From the NCBI GenBank assembly GCA_025352235.1, contig JANXTU010000469.1, forward strand, positions 1 to 33,202: 33,202 bases of DNA, in the 5' to 3' direction. The translations under genes and the position numbers were made by a program. The stretch comes from Fimbriiglobus sp. (GTDB lineage: Bacteria; Planctomycetota; Planctomycetia; Gemmatales; Gemmataceae). The notes under the pieces are model-generated. The model had not been told where the DNA came from and ran no database searches. It saw nothing but the letters and a program-made list of their open reading frames with translations. Below, one piece after another: positions 1 through 8,700 of the stretch (position 1 is its first letter; every line of letters begins with the position of its first letter).

Positions 1-115
1 TTCTTGCTCCCGTTTATACGAATCCCTCACGGCACCACGCAATGCTTTCCGCGCAATCGGGTGTGCCTCGGGAAGTAGGCAATGTAATCGCTCTCGTTTG
101 AACCGGCGGCCTCTT
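1..115. other. left-edge non-coding stretch
   Basis: No gene with a recognisable product is visible here on either strand. The open frames that cross it are antisense to the aldehyde dehydrogenase or run through the inverted repeat that follows. It may be the tail of an intergenic region whose other gene lies outside the window. Confidence 0.4.
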
Positions 116-288
116 CACCTCGCCCCCGGCTTTGCGGGGGAGAGGTCGAAGTCGAATTTGCGAAGCAACTTCGACTTCGGGTGAGGGGGTCTGTTTCGAG
201 TGGCACGCCAACGCCCCCTCACCCGCGATGCCGATGCATTCGCATCGGCATCGCGACCTCTCCCCCACACAAAGCCGGGGGAGAGGTG
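116..288. repeat. nested inverted repeat with two different hairpin cores
   Basis: Two copies of one unit face each other around a 24-base spacer (190-213). The left copy is 116-189 and the right copy, inverted, is 214-288. Each copy has an outer GC-rich hairpin (CCCCCGGCTTTG then GGGGGAGAGGT) and an inner edge GGGTGAGGGGG. Between these edges the copies differ. The left holds a hairpin with 10-base arms (147-156 and 170-179, CGAAGTCGAA). The right holds an unrelated perfect hairpin with 14-base arms (224-237 and 242-255, CGCGATGCCGATGC). The whole can fold into one large cruciform. It resembles a non-autonomous MITE- or REP-type element; no transposase is nearby. It sits upstream of the aldehyde dehydrogenase and could affect its expression, but that is inference. 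Confidence 0.7.
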
Positions 289-472
289 TTGGTCGCCGGT
301 CGCGATACCGGTGGTGTTCGAGAGCCTGCTTGCCTTCCCGCGCCGCATCGCCGACAATATCCCCACATGCCTTGGGAGACACAAAAGTAATCCATTCAGG
401 GGGCACAAATTGGAGGCTCCCGGCGCGACTCCTACAATCAACCTCACGCCATTCCCCCGGAGCATCCGCGCC

Positions 473-1918
473 ATGACCCTGCCTTACCGCCAGCTTTACA
501 TCGATGGAACATGGTGCGATGCCGCTTCGGGCAAACGGCACGCCGTCGTGAACCCGGCCACCGAAGAAGCGTTCGCCGAGGTCGCTTTCGGCAACGGGGC
601 CGATTGCCGGCGGGCCATCGAAGCCGCGTCGAAGGCGATGCCCGCTTGGATGAAACTCACGGCGTGGGATCGGGCCAAAATCCTGAAGAAGACGGCGGAA
701 TTGATCCGCGAACGGGCCGACAAATTCGCCCGCGACATGACGATGGAACAAGGCAAGCCGGTCGCCGAAGCGAAGATGGAAGTGATGCAGTCGGCCGACA
801 CCTTCGAGTGGTTCGCCGAAGAAGCCAAAAGATCCTACGGGCAGGTGATCCCGAACAGCGTGCCGGGGAAACGGCACCTCACGATCAAGCACCCCGTCGG
901 CGTCGTCGGCACCATCGGGCCGTGGAACTTCCCGATGAGCCTCCAGTGCCGCAAGATCGCCCCGGCACTGGCCGTCGGATGTACGGTGGTCGCGAAGCCC
1001 GCGAGCCAGACGCCCTTGTCGGTGGTGAATATTTTCGATTGCCTCATCGATGCCGGCCTGCCGCCGGGCGTGGCGAACTTGATCATCGGGCCGTCGAGCG
1101 AGATCGGCGACGAGATCATGACGAACGATCTCGTGAAGAAGGTCAGCTTCACCGGCTCGACCGCCGTGGGCAAACACCTCATGCGGCAAGCGGCGGGGCA
1201 AGTGAAGCGCCTCAGCCTCGAACTCGGTGGGCATGCGCCGTTCATTGTCTTCCCGGATGCGGATCCGGAAGTCGTGGCCAAGGCCGCGGTGCTGGGCAAG
1301 TTTCGCAACAACGGGCAGGTCTGCATTTCGCCGAGCCGGTTCTTCGTTCACGAGAAGATCGCCAAGCAGTTCACCGAAGTCGCCGTCGAAGAAGCGAAGA
1401 AGCTGAAGCTCGGCAATGGCCTCGACGAAGGGACGCAAATCGGGCCGATGTTCGAGAAGAAGGCGATGGAGAACACCCTCGGCCTGATTGCCGACGCCAC
1501 CGGAAAAGGGGCGAAGTTGCTGTCCGGCGGGAAGCGCTCGACGCAATTCAGCAAAGGTTATTTCTTCGAACCGACGATCCTCGCCGGGTTGAGCGCCGAT
1601 GCCCGCGTGCTGACCGAAGAACCGTTCGCACCCGTCATGCCGATCCTCGATTTCAGCAAACTCGACGACGTCATCGCCGCGGCGAATAGCACCGAATACG
1701 GCCTCGCGGCGTACGTGTTCACCAACGACATCACCGTGGCGTTCAAGATGGCCGAGGGACTGGAGGCCGGGATGATCGGCATCAACGACCCGGTGCCCGT
1801 CGGCGTGCAGTGCCCGTTCGGCGGCATGAAGCAATCCGGCCTCGGCCGCGAACTCTCGCACGAAGGATTGGAAGCCTACTTGGAAACGAAGCACATCAGC
1901 TTCAAACTCCGGGATTGA
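473..1918 (+). CDS. NAD(P)-dependent aldehyde dehydrogenase, succinate-semialdehyde type
   Basis: A 481-residue enzyme of the ALDH superfamily that oxidises an aldehyde to a carboxylic acid with NAD(P) in the cytoplasm. The catalytic set is intact: Asn152 in the PWNFP motif, Lys175 in VVAKPA, the FTGST cofactor loop at 227-231, Glu250 in LELGG and nucleophile Cys284 in GQVC. The C-terminal motif FGGMKQSGLGRE is also present. The full family length and the overall pattern are closest to succinate-semialdehyde dehydrogenase, but substrate cannot be read from sequence. I chose ATG 473 because it begins the normal family N-terminus (YIDGTW); the frame stays open back to 200, but that part runs through the upstream repeat. 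The gene converges on recJ, with two bases between the stop codons. Confidence 0.93.
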   Translation: MTLPYRQLYIDGTWCDAASGKRHAVVNPATEEAFAEVAFGNGADCRRAIEAASKAMPAWMKLTAWDRAKILKKTAELIRERADKFARDMTMEQGKPVAEAKMEVMQSADTFEWFAEEAKRSYGQVIPNSVPGKRHLTIKHPVGVVGTIGPWNFPMSLQCRKIAPALAVGCTVVAKPASQTPLSVVNIFDCLIDAGLPPGVANLIIGPSSEIGDEIMTNDLVKKVSFTGSTAVGKHLMRQAAGQVKRLSLELGGHAPFIVFPDADPEVVAKAAVLGKFRNNGQVCISPSRFFVHEKIAKQFTEVAVEEAKKLKLGNGLDEGTQIGPMFEKKAMENTLGLIADATGKGAKLLSGGKRSTQFSKGYFFEPTILAGLSADARVLTEEPFAPVMPILDFSKLDDVIAAANSTEYGLAAYVFTNDITVAFKMAEGLEAGMIGINDPVPVGVQCPFGGMKQSGLGRELSHEGLEAYLETKHISFKLRD

Positions 1919-1920
1919 TC

Positions 1921-3723
1921 TCAAACGAGCGGCGCGAGGGCCGTCGGGCGGAAGTCGATCACTTCGATTTCGACGCTCGTGCGGCCCTGCCACTCGTTCA
2001 CTTTCGGTGTGAAGGCCAAACAGCAGTGCCCGCCACCCGACGTCAGTTCGTCGACGCGGTCGGCCATGCTGAAGGCGACGGCCCGCATCACCGTTTGCCC
2101 CTGCCGGACGCGGAACGACAGGTGCCGTTCACCTTGGCCGATTTTGCGCGGCTCACCTTCAATCTTCAACCCGCTGGCGAGGAACTTGGGCTTCGGATTC
2201 TCGGCCCCGTAGGGTTCGAGCAGGTCAATGTCGCGCATCAAATTGTACGTCAATGATCCGAGTGGCACCTCGGCGTCGAGGCGAAGGCGCGGCCGCGGCA
2301 ATCCGTCCGGGAAAAACTTCGACACCTGTTCGGCGAAGCGAGCGCGGAGTTCGTCCATCCGCGCGGCTTCGACTCGGAACCCGGCCGCCGCGGCGTGGCC
2401 CCCGTGCCCGAGCAACAAGTCGTCGCAGGCCATCAACGCCTCGTGCAGCGGGAAGCCGACGATCGACCGGCCCGAGCCGGACGATGCGGCATCGCCCTCT
2501 TTCAGGGCCGCGATCAGCGTCGGGCGGGCGTAGAACTCGGCGAGGCGACCCGCGACGATCCCGACGACCCCGGCGTGCCACTCGGTCGAACCGAGCACGA
2601 TGGCCGGGGCGGTGTCGTAACCGCCGGCTTCGACCAACTCCTTCGCCTCTTTGACGATCTTCCGCTCGATGGTCTGCCGCTCCGCGTTCTGGCTCTCGAG
2701 GTAGGTGGCGATCTCTTCCGCTTTCTTCACGCTCCGGGTCGTCAGCAGTTCGACGACGAACCCGGCGTAACCGAGCCGACCGGCGGCGTTGAGGCGCGGG
2801 GCCAATCGGAAACTCACGTCTTCGGCGCGGACCGGTTTGTCTGCGGCGAATCCGGCGGCGGTGAGCAAGGCGCGCACGCCGATCGACGGCCGGGCGACCA
2901 ATCGCTTCAATCCGTGCTGGACGATCACACGGTTCTCGTCCTGCAACGGCACGACATCGGCGACGAGGCCGAGCGCCGTCAGGCCGAGCAAGTCGAGGAG
3001 CGCTTCGCGCAGATCGGGGCGAACCCGGTCGCTGCCGCTAGCCCGCTGGGCGACGGCCCAGGCGAGTTTGAAGGCGACCGCCGCGCCGGACAACCCGGCG
3101 AACGGATACTGCGACCCGGGCAACCTCGGATGAACGAGCACATCCGCGGCCGGCAGTGTCTCTTTCATCTCGTGGTGATCGGTGATAATCAACTCGATGC
3201 CGACTTCGCGGGCGACCTCCGCTTCCTTCACGCTGGTGATGCCGCAATCGACGGTGATGAGCAGTTGCTTCCCCTCCGCCGCCAATTTGCGGACGGCCTC
3301 GGCATTCAGCCCGTAACCTTCGTCGAGTCGGTGCGGGACATAGTACGCGACGTCGGCGCCGAGTTTCTGGAGCATTGTCATCAAGATGGCCGTGCCGGTC
3401 GTACCGTCGACGTCGTAATCGCCATACACAACGATTTTGCGGCGCGCTTGCACAGCGTTCCAAATCCGCGAGGAGGCGTCGTTGACCCCCGGCAAGAGTT
3501 CGGGCGGGTGCAGCGCGCTCATCGGGGAATGCAGGAAGCGCTTGGCCGCGTCCGGCTCGCGGACGCCCCGGTTCCAGAGGAGTTGCGCCATCACCGGCGG
3601 CACCCCGGCCACGGAGGCGAGCCGGCGCAGGGCCGCGTCGTCGTGGGGGACTAAATGCCAATCGCGGGGTGTGGGCGGCAAGTGGATCTCGGGTCGTGGA
3701 AGGTTCCGGACAAACGGCGCCAC
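1921..3723 (-). CDS. recJ: single-stranded-DNA-specific exonuclease RecJ
   Basis: A 600-residue DHH-family 5'-3' single-strand exonuclease that works in recombination and mismatch or base-excision repair. The phosphoesterase motifs are clear: YGDYDVDGT at 100-108, VDCGI at 158-162 and TDHHE at 181-185. RLNAAGR (310-316) and the DHHA1 signature GHGGHAAAAGF (439-449) follow, and the OB-fold region lies in the last 130 residues with LEPYGAENPKP at its start. Length fits the family. The start is uncertain: GTG 3723 has no good ribosome binding site, and a TTG at 3681 just before the conserved PRDWHL segment is an alternative. It stands alone, divergent from the Cys-rich gene at 3936. Confidence 0.95.
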   Translation of the reverse strand: MAPFVRNLPRPEIHLPPTPRDWHLVPHDDAALRRLASVAGVPPVMAQLLWNRGVREPDAAKRFLHSPMSALHPPELLPGVNDASSRIWNAVQARRKIVVYGDYDVDGTTGTAILMTMLQKLGADVAYYVPHRLDEGYGLNAEAVRKLAAEGKQLLITVDCGITSVKEAEVAREVGIELIITDHHEMKETLPAADVLVHPRLPGSQYPFAGLSGAAVAFKLAWAVAQRASGSDRVRPDLREALLDLLGLTALGLVADVVPLQDENRVIVQHGLKRLVARPSIGVRALLTAAGFAADKPVRAEDVSFRLAPRLNAAGRLGYAGFVVELLTTRSVKKAEEIATYLESQNAERQTIERKIVKEAKELVEAGGYDTAPAIVLGSTEWHAGVVGIVAGRLAEFYARPTLIAALKEGDAASSGSGRSIVGFPLHEALMACDDLLLGHGGHAAAAGFRVEAARMDELRARFAEQVSKFFPDGLPRPRLRLDAEVPLGSLTYNLMRDIDLLEPYGAENPKPKFLASGLKIEGEPRKIGQGERHLSFRVRQGQTVMRAVAFSMADRVDELTSGGGHCCLAFTPKVNEWQGRTSVEIEVIDFRPTALAPLV

Positions 3724-3935
3724 CCGCGTATCGGGCGCGGGCCGCGCACGCGGCGAAACCGCACGGGCAATCCTAAGAACGCCGGGCTTTTATTGCAATC
3801 GTCCTCCGGTGCCTGTCCCGCGCCCGCCGATGAGATTGTTCAAGTCTTCTCATTGCAGAAGCACCGGTTCGAGCGGGAGCGATTGCCCACCGCTTTACCA
3901 TGACCCTGCCCCATTCGGCTCTCGGAGGTTTCCCC

Positions 3936-4487
3936 GTGAATGCGACGTTCCTGATTCTCAGCTCGGCTTGGCTCGCCGGAGCGGACGCGGCCCCGGTCGC
4001 CCCCGCCGCTCCGACTCCCGTCGTGATGAGCGCCGCCGGTTGCGGCGCCCCGGTCACCTCGTGTGGCCCGCGCATCGGCCTCTTCGCGCGGATCAAAGCG
4101 AAGTTCAGCTGCACCAAGCACAGCAGCTGCGCCCCGTCTTGCGCGGCACCCGTCGCCGCCCCTTGCGTGGCTTGCGCCCCGGCCTGCCGCACCCCGCTGA
4201 TCAGCCACGCGCTGTTCACCGGTTTCACCACCTGCGGTTCGTGCAAGCTCGACCTGTTCGATCGCTTGCGGTCGAAGTTCAAGCACTCGTGCTCGAGCGG
4301 CTGCGGCTCCGCCTCGGTGAGCAACGGTTGCTCGACCGGCCCGGCCATGGTCGCCCCGGCCAACCCGACGGTCCCACCGAAGGAAATGCCAGCGCCACCG
4401 AAAGTCGACCCAAAGCCGAAGACCTCGGCCTCCGCGCCAGACACGCTCCGCATCCCGGAATTCGGTAGCACCGCCGGCAAATACTAA
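3936..4487 (+). CDS. small secreted Cys-rich protein with duplicated LFxRxxxKF motif
   Basis: A 183-residue protein of unknown function. I chose GTG 3936 because a GGAGG lies seven bases upstream and the product then begins with a hydrophobic signal-like segment (NATFLILSSAWLAGADA). The mature part is rich in Cys (17 of them) and holds two related segments. The first, Cys43 to Cys59, contains LFARIKAKF. The second, Cys103 to Cys119, contains LFDRLRSKF. In both, the flanking Cys residues are 16 positions apart. The tail (140-170) is rich in Pro, Lys and Ala. Similar short Cys-rich proteins are, from memory, frequent in Gemmata-like planctomycetes. It is probably exported and disulfide-bonded or metal-binding, which is inference. 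A GC-rich hairpin follows the stop codon. Confidence 0.75.
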   Translation: MNATFLILSSAWLAGADAAPVAPAAPTPVVMSAAGCGAPVTSCGPRIGLFARIKAKFSCTKHSSCAPSCAAPVAAPCVACAPACRTPLISHALFTGFTTCGSCKLDLFDRLRSKFKHSCSSGCGSASVSNGCSTGPAMVAPANPTVPPKEMPAPPKVDPKPKTSASAPDTLRIPEFGSTAGKY

Positions 4488-4512
4488 CGTTCGGCCCCGC
4501 CGAAAATCTCCG

Positions 4513-4548
4513 GAGCCCGGACGTCTCGAAGGCGAGGTGTCCGGGCTC
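4513..4548 (+). terminator. candidate terminator after the Cys-rich gene
   Basis: A hairpin with 10-base perfect arms (4513-4522, GAGCCCGGAC, and 4539-4548) and an inner CTCG/CGAG stem. It lies 26 bases after the stop codon of the Cys-rich gene. The T-run that follows is weak (TGGTCTATT), so it may be a poor intrinsic terminator or only an RNA 3'-end stabiliser. Confidence 0.5.
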
Positions 4549-4660
4549 TGGTCTATTCGCGGAGCGACCCGCGTAAAATTGTCGCATTCGAACTGGCGGC
4601 CGCGCGGGCGCCCGGTAGGATTGCATCGGGGTGGGCACGGAGATCACCACGGGAACGACC

Positions 4661-5251
4661 ATGACCAAGACCGCCGGTGAAGTTCTCGACCTGGCGAACA
4701 AAATCGCCCGTTTGGTCGAAGAACGCGGATGGAACCAAGAAGACTTCGCCCGGATCTCGCAGCTCAATCGCCACACCGTCCGCACCATTCTCAACGCCGG
4801 GGCCAACCGCCGGCTCCGCAACGCTACCGTCAGCCAATGCGCCGACGCCCTCGGCCTCACGGTCAACGAACTCCGCACCCTCCCGCTGGAGCGACTGCTC
4901 CCCCGGATGCACGGAAAGAACCCGGTCGACGAGGCGCTGCTGAAAATGCTCGCGGCGAACGCGCGCCTCCCGGAACTCGCCGCGTGGCTCGGGCGCAACG
5001 ACGAGCGCTCGGCCGAATTCAGCGCCGAAGAAGTCGATGAACTGCTGCAAATGCAGGAGACCGGCGGGGCGCTCGAACGCTTGGGCGTCGAGCAGTGCGT
5101 CGAAATGCTCGAGCGCCGCCGGCGCTTGCTGACCCAAGTGCGACTCATCGCCGGGACCGAATACCTCGACTTGCTGGAACAAGTGGTCGACTTGGTGCAG
5201 TGCAAATTGCACGCGGCGAAGATCGAACCGGGTCGGCGCCTGCGGGGGTGA
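4661..5251 (+). CDS. XRE-family helix-turn-helix protein
   Basis: A 196-residue protein, probably a DNA-binding regulator. Residues 10-75 fit a Cro/C1-type helix-turn-helix: LANKIARLVEERGW, then NQEDFARISQLNRHTVRTIL as the HTH core, then a helix carrying ALGLTVNELRTL. The remaining 120 residues are helical and charged, with acidic and Leu-rich stretches (for example EEVDELLQMQ and CVEMLERRRRLL), and match no domain I recognise; they may dimerise or sense a ligand. ATG 4661 is my choice, but GTG 4631 in the same frame would add ten residues and cannot be excluded. The gene converges on the zinc-ribbon gene, six bases apart. Its targets are unknown. Confidence 0.75.
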   Translation: MTKTAGEVLDLANKIARLVEERGWNQEDFARISQLNRHTVRTILNAGANRRLRNATVSQCADALGLTVNELRTLPLERLLPRMHGKNPVDEALLKMLAANARLPELAAWLGRNDERSAEFSAEEVDELLQMQETGGALERLGVEQCVEMLERRRRLLTQVRLIAGTEYLDLLEQVVDLVQCKLHAAKIEPGRRLRG

Positions 5252-5257
5252 TGTCAC

Positions 5258-5734
5258 TCACAACTGGACGTTGCGCGCCGGCAGTTCGCGCAGGCCTTCG
5301 CAATCGCGGCACTTCCGCACGCCTTTCAAATAATGCGCGCCGCAGCGCTCGCATTCCCAGACCTTGCCGCGGGTCATGTCGTCGATGACCCCGACCGCCT
5401 GCTCGGTCGTGCGGCCGCTCTCGACGAGGTCGGCTTCGACCGTCTCCAAACTCCGGCCGCGCTGGAGCCGCTCGAAACAATCTCTCAAGAAGAGATCGTC
5501 TTCCGTGGGCGGTTGGAGGTCGAGCACGGTCAGTTCGAACGGGGTCTGGCATCGCGTGCATTCGATGTGCTCGGTGCGCCCGCCGATCGGGAAGACCGGG
5601 ATGAAGTACATCGTGAACCACTGCCGGGCCGACTGGTGCCGATAGCCGACATCGACCTTGCCGCACTTCGGACAGTAGAACCGCCCGGTGTCCTTGGTCG
5701 ACGCCAAGTTGCGCGAACCCCAAATGAAGATCAT
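5258..5734 (-). CDS. zinc-ribbon protein with two Cys4 clusters
   Basis: A 158-residue soluble protein. The N-terminus (MIFIWGSRN, then FYCPKC, then a FIPVFPIG segment, then ECTRC) is the pattern of the zinc_ribbon_15 type family, whose function is not established. Cys21, Cys24, Cys59 and Cys62 make the first metal site. A helical linker follows, and a second Cys4 site lies near the end (Cys128, Cys131, Cys142, Cys145: WECERCG and KCRDC). ATG 5734 is supported by GGGGGGAG upstream; the frame runs on to 5938, but that part lies over the end of gltB. It starts 29 bases after the gltB stop on the same strand, so it is probably co-transcribed with gltB. A role in glutamate synthesis is not shown. 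Confidence 0.75.
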   Translation of the reverse strand: MIFIWGSRNLASTKDTGRFYCPKCGKVDVGYRHQSARQWFTMYFIPVFPIGGRTEHIECTRCQTPFELTVLDLQPPTEDDLFLRDCFERLQRGRSLETVEADLVESGRTTEQAVGVIDDMTRGKVWECERCGAHYLKGVRKCRDCEGLRELPARNVQL

Positions 5735-5763
5735 GGTGCGGCTCTCCCCCCGATGGATTTGAA

Positions 5764-8700
5764 CTAGCCCGCGTTCGTGCCGACCGTCTTGAAGTCTTCC
5801 ATGGCGCGGGCCACGGCGATGGGGAGCACCTTCCGCAAGCGGCGGCCGCGGCGGACGTCGGGCCAGTTCCGCAAGATTTGCTCGGCCTGCCGGCTGCCGG
5901 TGCGGCGGTGGTACTCGATGATGAGCGGATGAATCCACTCGTAATCGACGTGCTGGGTATCGACCACGGCGACGCTGGTCGTGTGGAGTTTCGCGGGCAC
6001 TTCCCCCTTCGGGTCGTACACGAACAATTCGCCGCCGGTCATCCCGGAGCCGATTTCATTTTCGATGGGGCCGAGGATCAGCACGCGGCCGCGGGTCATG
6101 TACTCGCAGGCGTATTTACCCGCCGCCTCCGCGACGATGGTCGCCCCAGAGTTGCGGATGCCCAGGCGGTGGCCAGCCCGACCGCCGAGGAAGACGAAAC
6201 CACCGGTGGCCCCGTAGGCGACGTTGTTCCCGGCGAGGCTCTGGATTTCCCCGCCGAAATCCGAGGACGCGTAGTCGAGGGTCACGGTGATATGGCCCCC
6301 GGAGATCCCTTTGGCGACGCCGTCTTGGGCGAAGCCGCGGAGTTCGAGATCGAGCCCGGTGATGCACCAAGCGCCGAAGCTCTGCCCGGCTTCACCGTCG
6401 AAGCGGGCGCGGATTTTCTTGCCGGCCGGGATGCCCTCGCGCCCGTAAATGGTCGCGATCATTCCGGCGACGGTGGCCCCGACCGAGCGGTCGCTGTTTT
6501 TGATCTTGAAGACCAAACTGCTATCGGCCCCGGCGTCGATGGCGTCGCGGGCGGAGTTCAACAGCCGCAGGTTCAACCCGGCTTTGTCGCCGACGCCGCA
6601 GACCCCGGCGTTGTCGAGGTGGACTTGGGCGAAGCGCTCGTTCAAACCGACCACGGCCATGTCGGGCCGGATAAACTTGCTCACGTCCACGCGGGCGATG
6701 CGACCGGTGATCGCGGCATCGGTGCGCTTCTCCAGAAGATCGCTACGACCCGTGAGTTCGCTCAGATGCTTCACCCCGAGGCCGGCGATGATACTGCGGA
6801 CTTCCTCGGCCACGGCCCGCAGGTAGGCCTTGGTGTGCTCGGGGTGGCCTTTGAAGATCTCGGGCGAACCAGTGATCCCCGTCGGACAGTTCGGGATGTG
6901 GCAGCTCTTGCAGACGATGCAGCCGACCGACACCATCAGCCCTTGGCCGAAGCTGAATTGGTCGGCGCCGAAGAGGGCGTACTTCACCACGTCGTAGCCG
7001 TTTTTGATGCCGCCGCCGACGCGGAGAATCACCGACGTGCGGACGCCGTTGACGACGAGCGCTTGGTGGGCCTCGGCCAGGCCCATCTCACTCGGCAGAC
7101 CCGCGTGCTCTTTGCTGCTGACCATCGCCGCGCCGGTGCCGCCGTCGATGCCGTCGATCTCGATGACGTCCGCCCCGGCCTTGGCCACGCCGACGGCGAT
7201 GGTGCCGATGTTCTCCACCGAGACGAGCTTCACCGACACCGGCACCCCCGGCTTCACGGCTTTCAAGTCGTGGATCAGTTGCGACAAATCCTCGATGGAG
7301 TAGATGTCGTGGTGCGGCGGCGGGGAGATCAGATCCGTTCCCGGTTTGGCGAAGCGGATGTCGGCGATTTCCTTCGTGACCTTTTTGCCCATGAGCTGGC
7401 CGCCTTCGCCCGGCTTCGCCCCCTGCGCCATCTTGATTTGGATTTCATCCGCGTTGATGAGGTACTCGGCATCGACGCCGAATCGCCCGGACGCCACTTG
7501 GCGAATCCGGCTGCGGAAGCGGCTCTTGCGGAGGTCGCCCCCGAGGCAGTAGATCGACGGGGCGTGTTTCCGCTTGGCGACGACGTCGTCCCAGAACTTG
7601 CCGTGGTGGCGTTCGGGCAGGTCATTGCGCCACCGGAACTCCCCCCCTTCCCCGCTGTTGCTGAGGCCGTCGAGTTCGTTCATCGCCGCGGCGATGGTCA
7701 TGTGGCTGGCGCCCGTCAACGCCCCGTGGCTCATGGCGGCCCCGCGGAACAACTCCTTCACCATCGCGTCGGCTTCTTGGACGTCCGCGACTGGAATCGG
7801 CGGGGCGAATATCTTCTTGACGGTGAACAGATCGCGCAAGACCGTCGGCGGGCGCGTCTTCACCATGTCGCTGAACTTGTCGAACTTCACGCCGACGCGG
7901 ATGAGTGCGTCCGGGTCGTGTTCTTCGGGCGGCCGGCTGTAGGCCATCTCGCCGCCCCCGCTAGATGCACTGGCGTCGGTCTCGGGGTGGGCTTCTTTCA
8001 CGGCGTCGCGCAGGGCCATGCGGACCTTGGCGTTGAAGGCCATGTAGTCCCGGTTGCGGCCCAACACGTTCATCTTCTCGGCGAGTTCGACGCGCCATTT
8101 GGCGTCGTCGACGAGGTCGTTCAGCGTCAACCCGCCGACGCGGCTCGGGAAGTCGCCGAGGTACTCCATGAGTTCCGGACCGAAGCCGACGGCTTCAAAC
8201 AACATCGCCCCGCGGTAACCCTCGATGGTCGTGATGCCCATCTTCGAGATGATCTTCTTCAGCGAATCCTCGAGCGCCTCGAACAGGTTTTCGAGCGCTT
8301 CCCGCGGCGGCAGCGTGATGTCTTGCTTCGTCTCGGGGTGCTTCCACGTGATGCCGTCTTTGACGAGGCGCAGCATTAGGTACGGGTGCACCGCGTCGGC
8401 GCCGAAGGCGACGAGCACGGCGATGTCGTGGCCTTCTTGGATGTCCCCGGCTTGCACAATCAGCGAGCAACGGTCCCGCAGGCCTTGCTTGCAGAGGTAA
8501 GTGTGCACGGCCCCGAGCGCGAGTAGCGATGGCAGTGGATCGATGCCGCGCTTGCACGACTCGCGGTCGGAGATGCACAGGACATGGTGCCCGTTGTGCA
8601 CGGCCTTCTCGGCGTCGCTCTTCAATTTTTCGAGCGCGGTCCGCAGCGAGTCGGCCCCGCCCGACAGCGGGAAGGTCGCGTCGAGTGTGGCATAGGCAAA

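Noticed and set aside
200-472. longer N-terminus for the aldehyde dehydrogenase
   Set aside because: It would translate the inverted repeat and lacks family similarity; ATG 473 begins the conserved sequence.
14-1993. 659-codon open frame on the minus strand
   Set aside because: It is antisense to the clear aldehyde dehydrogenase, is rich in Arg, His and Asp, and has no family features; a GC-driven shadow.
5878-8379. 833-codon plus-strand frame opposite gltB
   Set aside because: Low-complexity Asp/Gly/Arg/His composition and complete overlap with conserved GltB domains; long antisense frames are expected at this GC.
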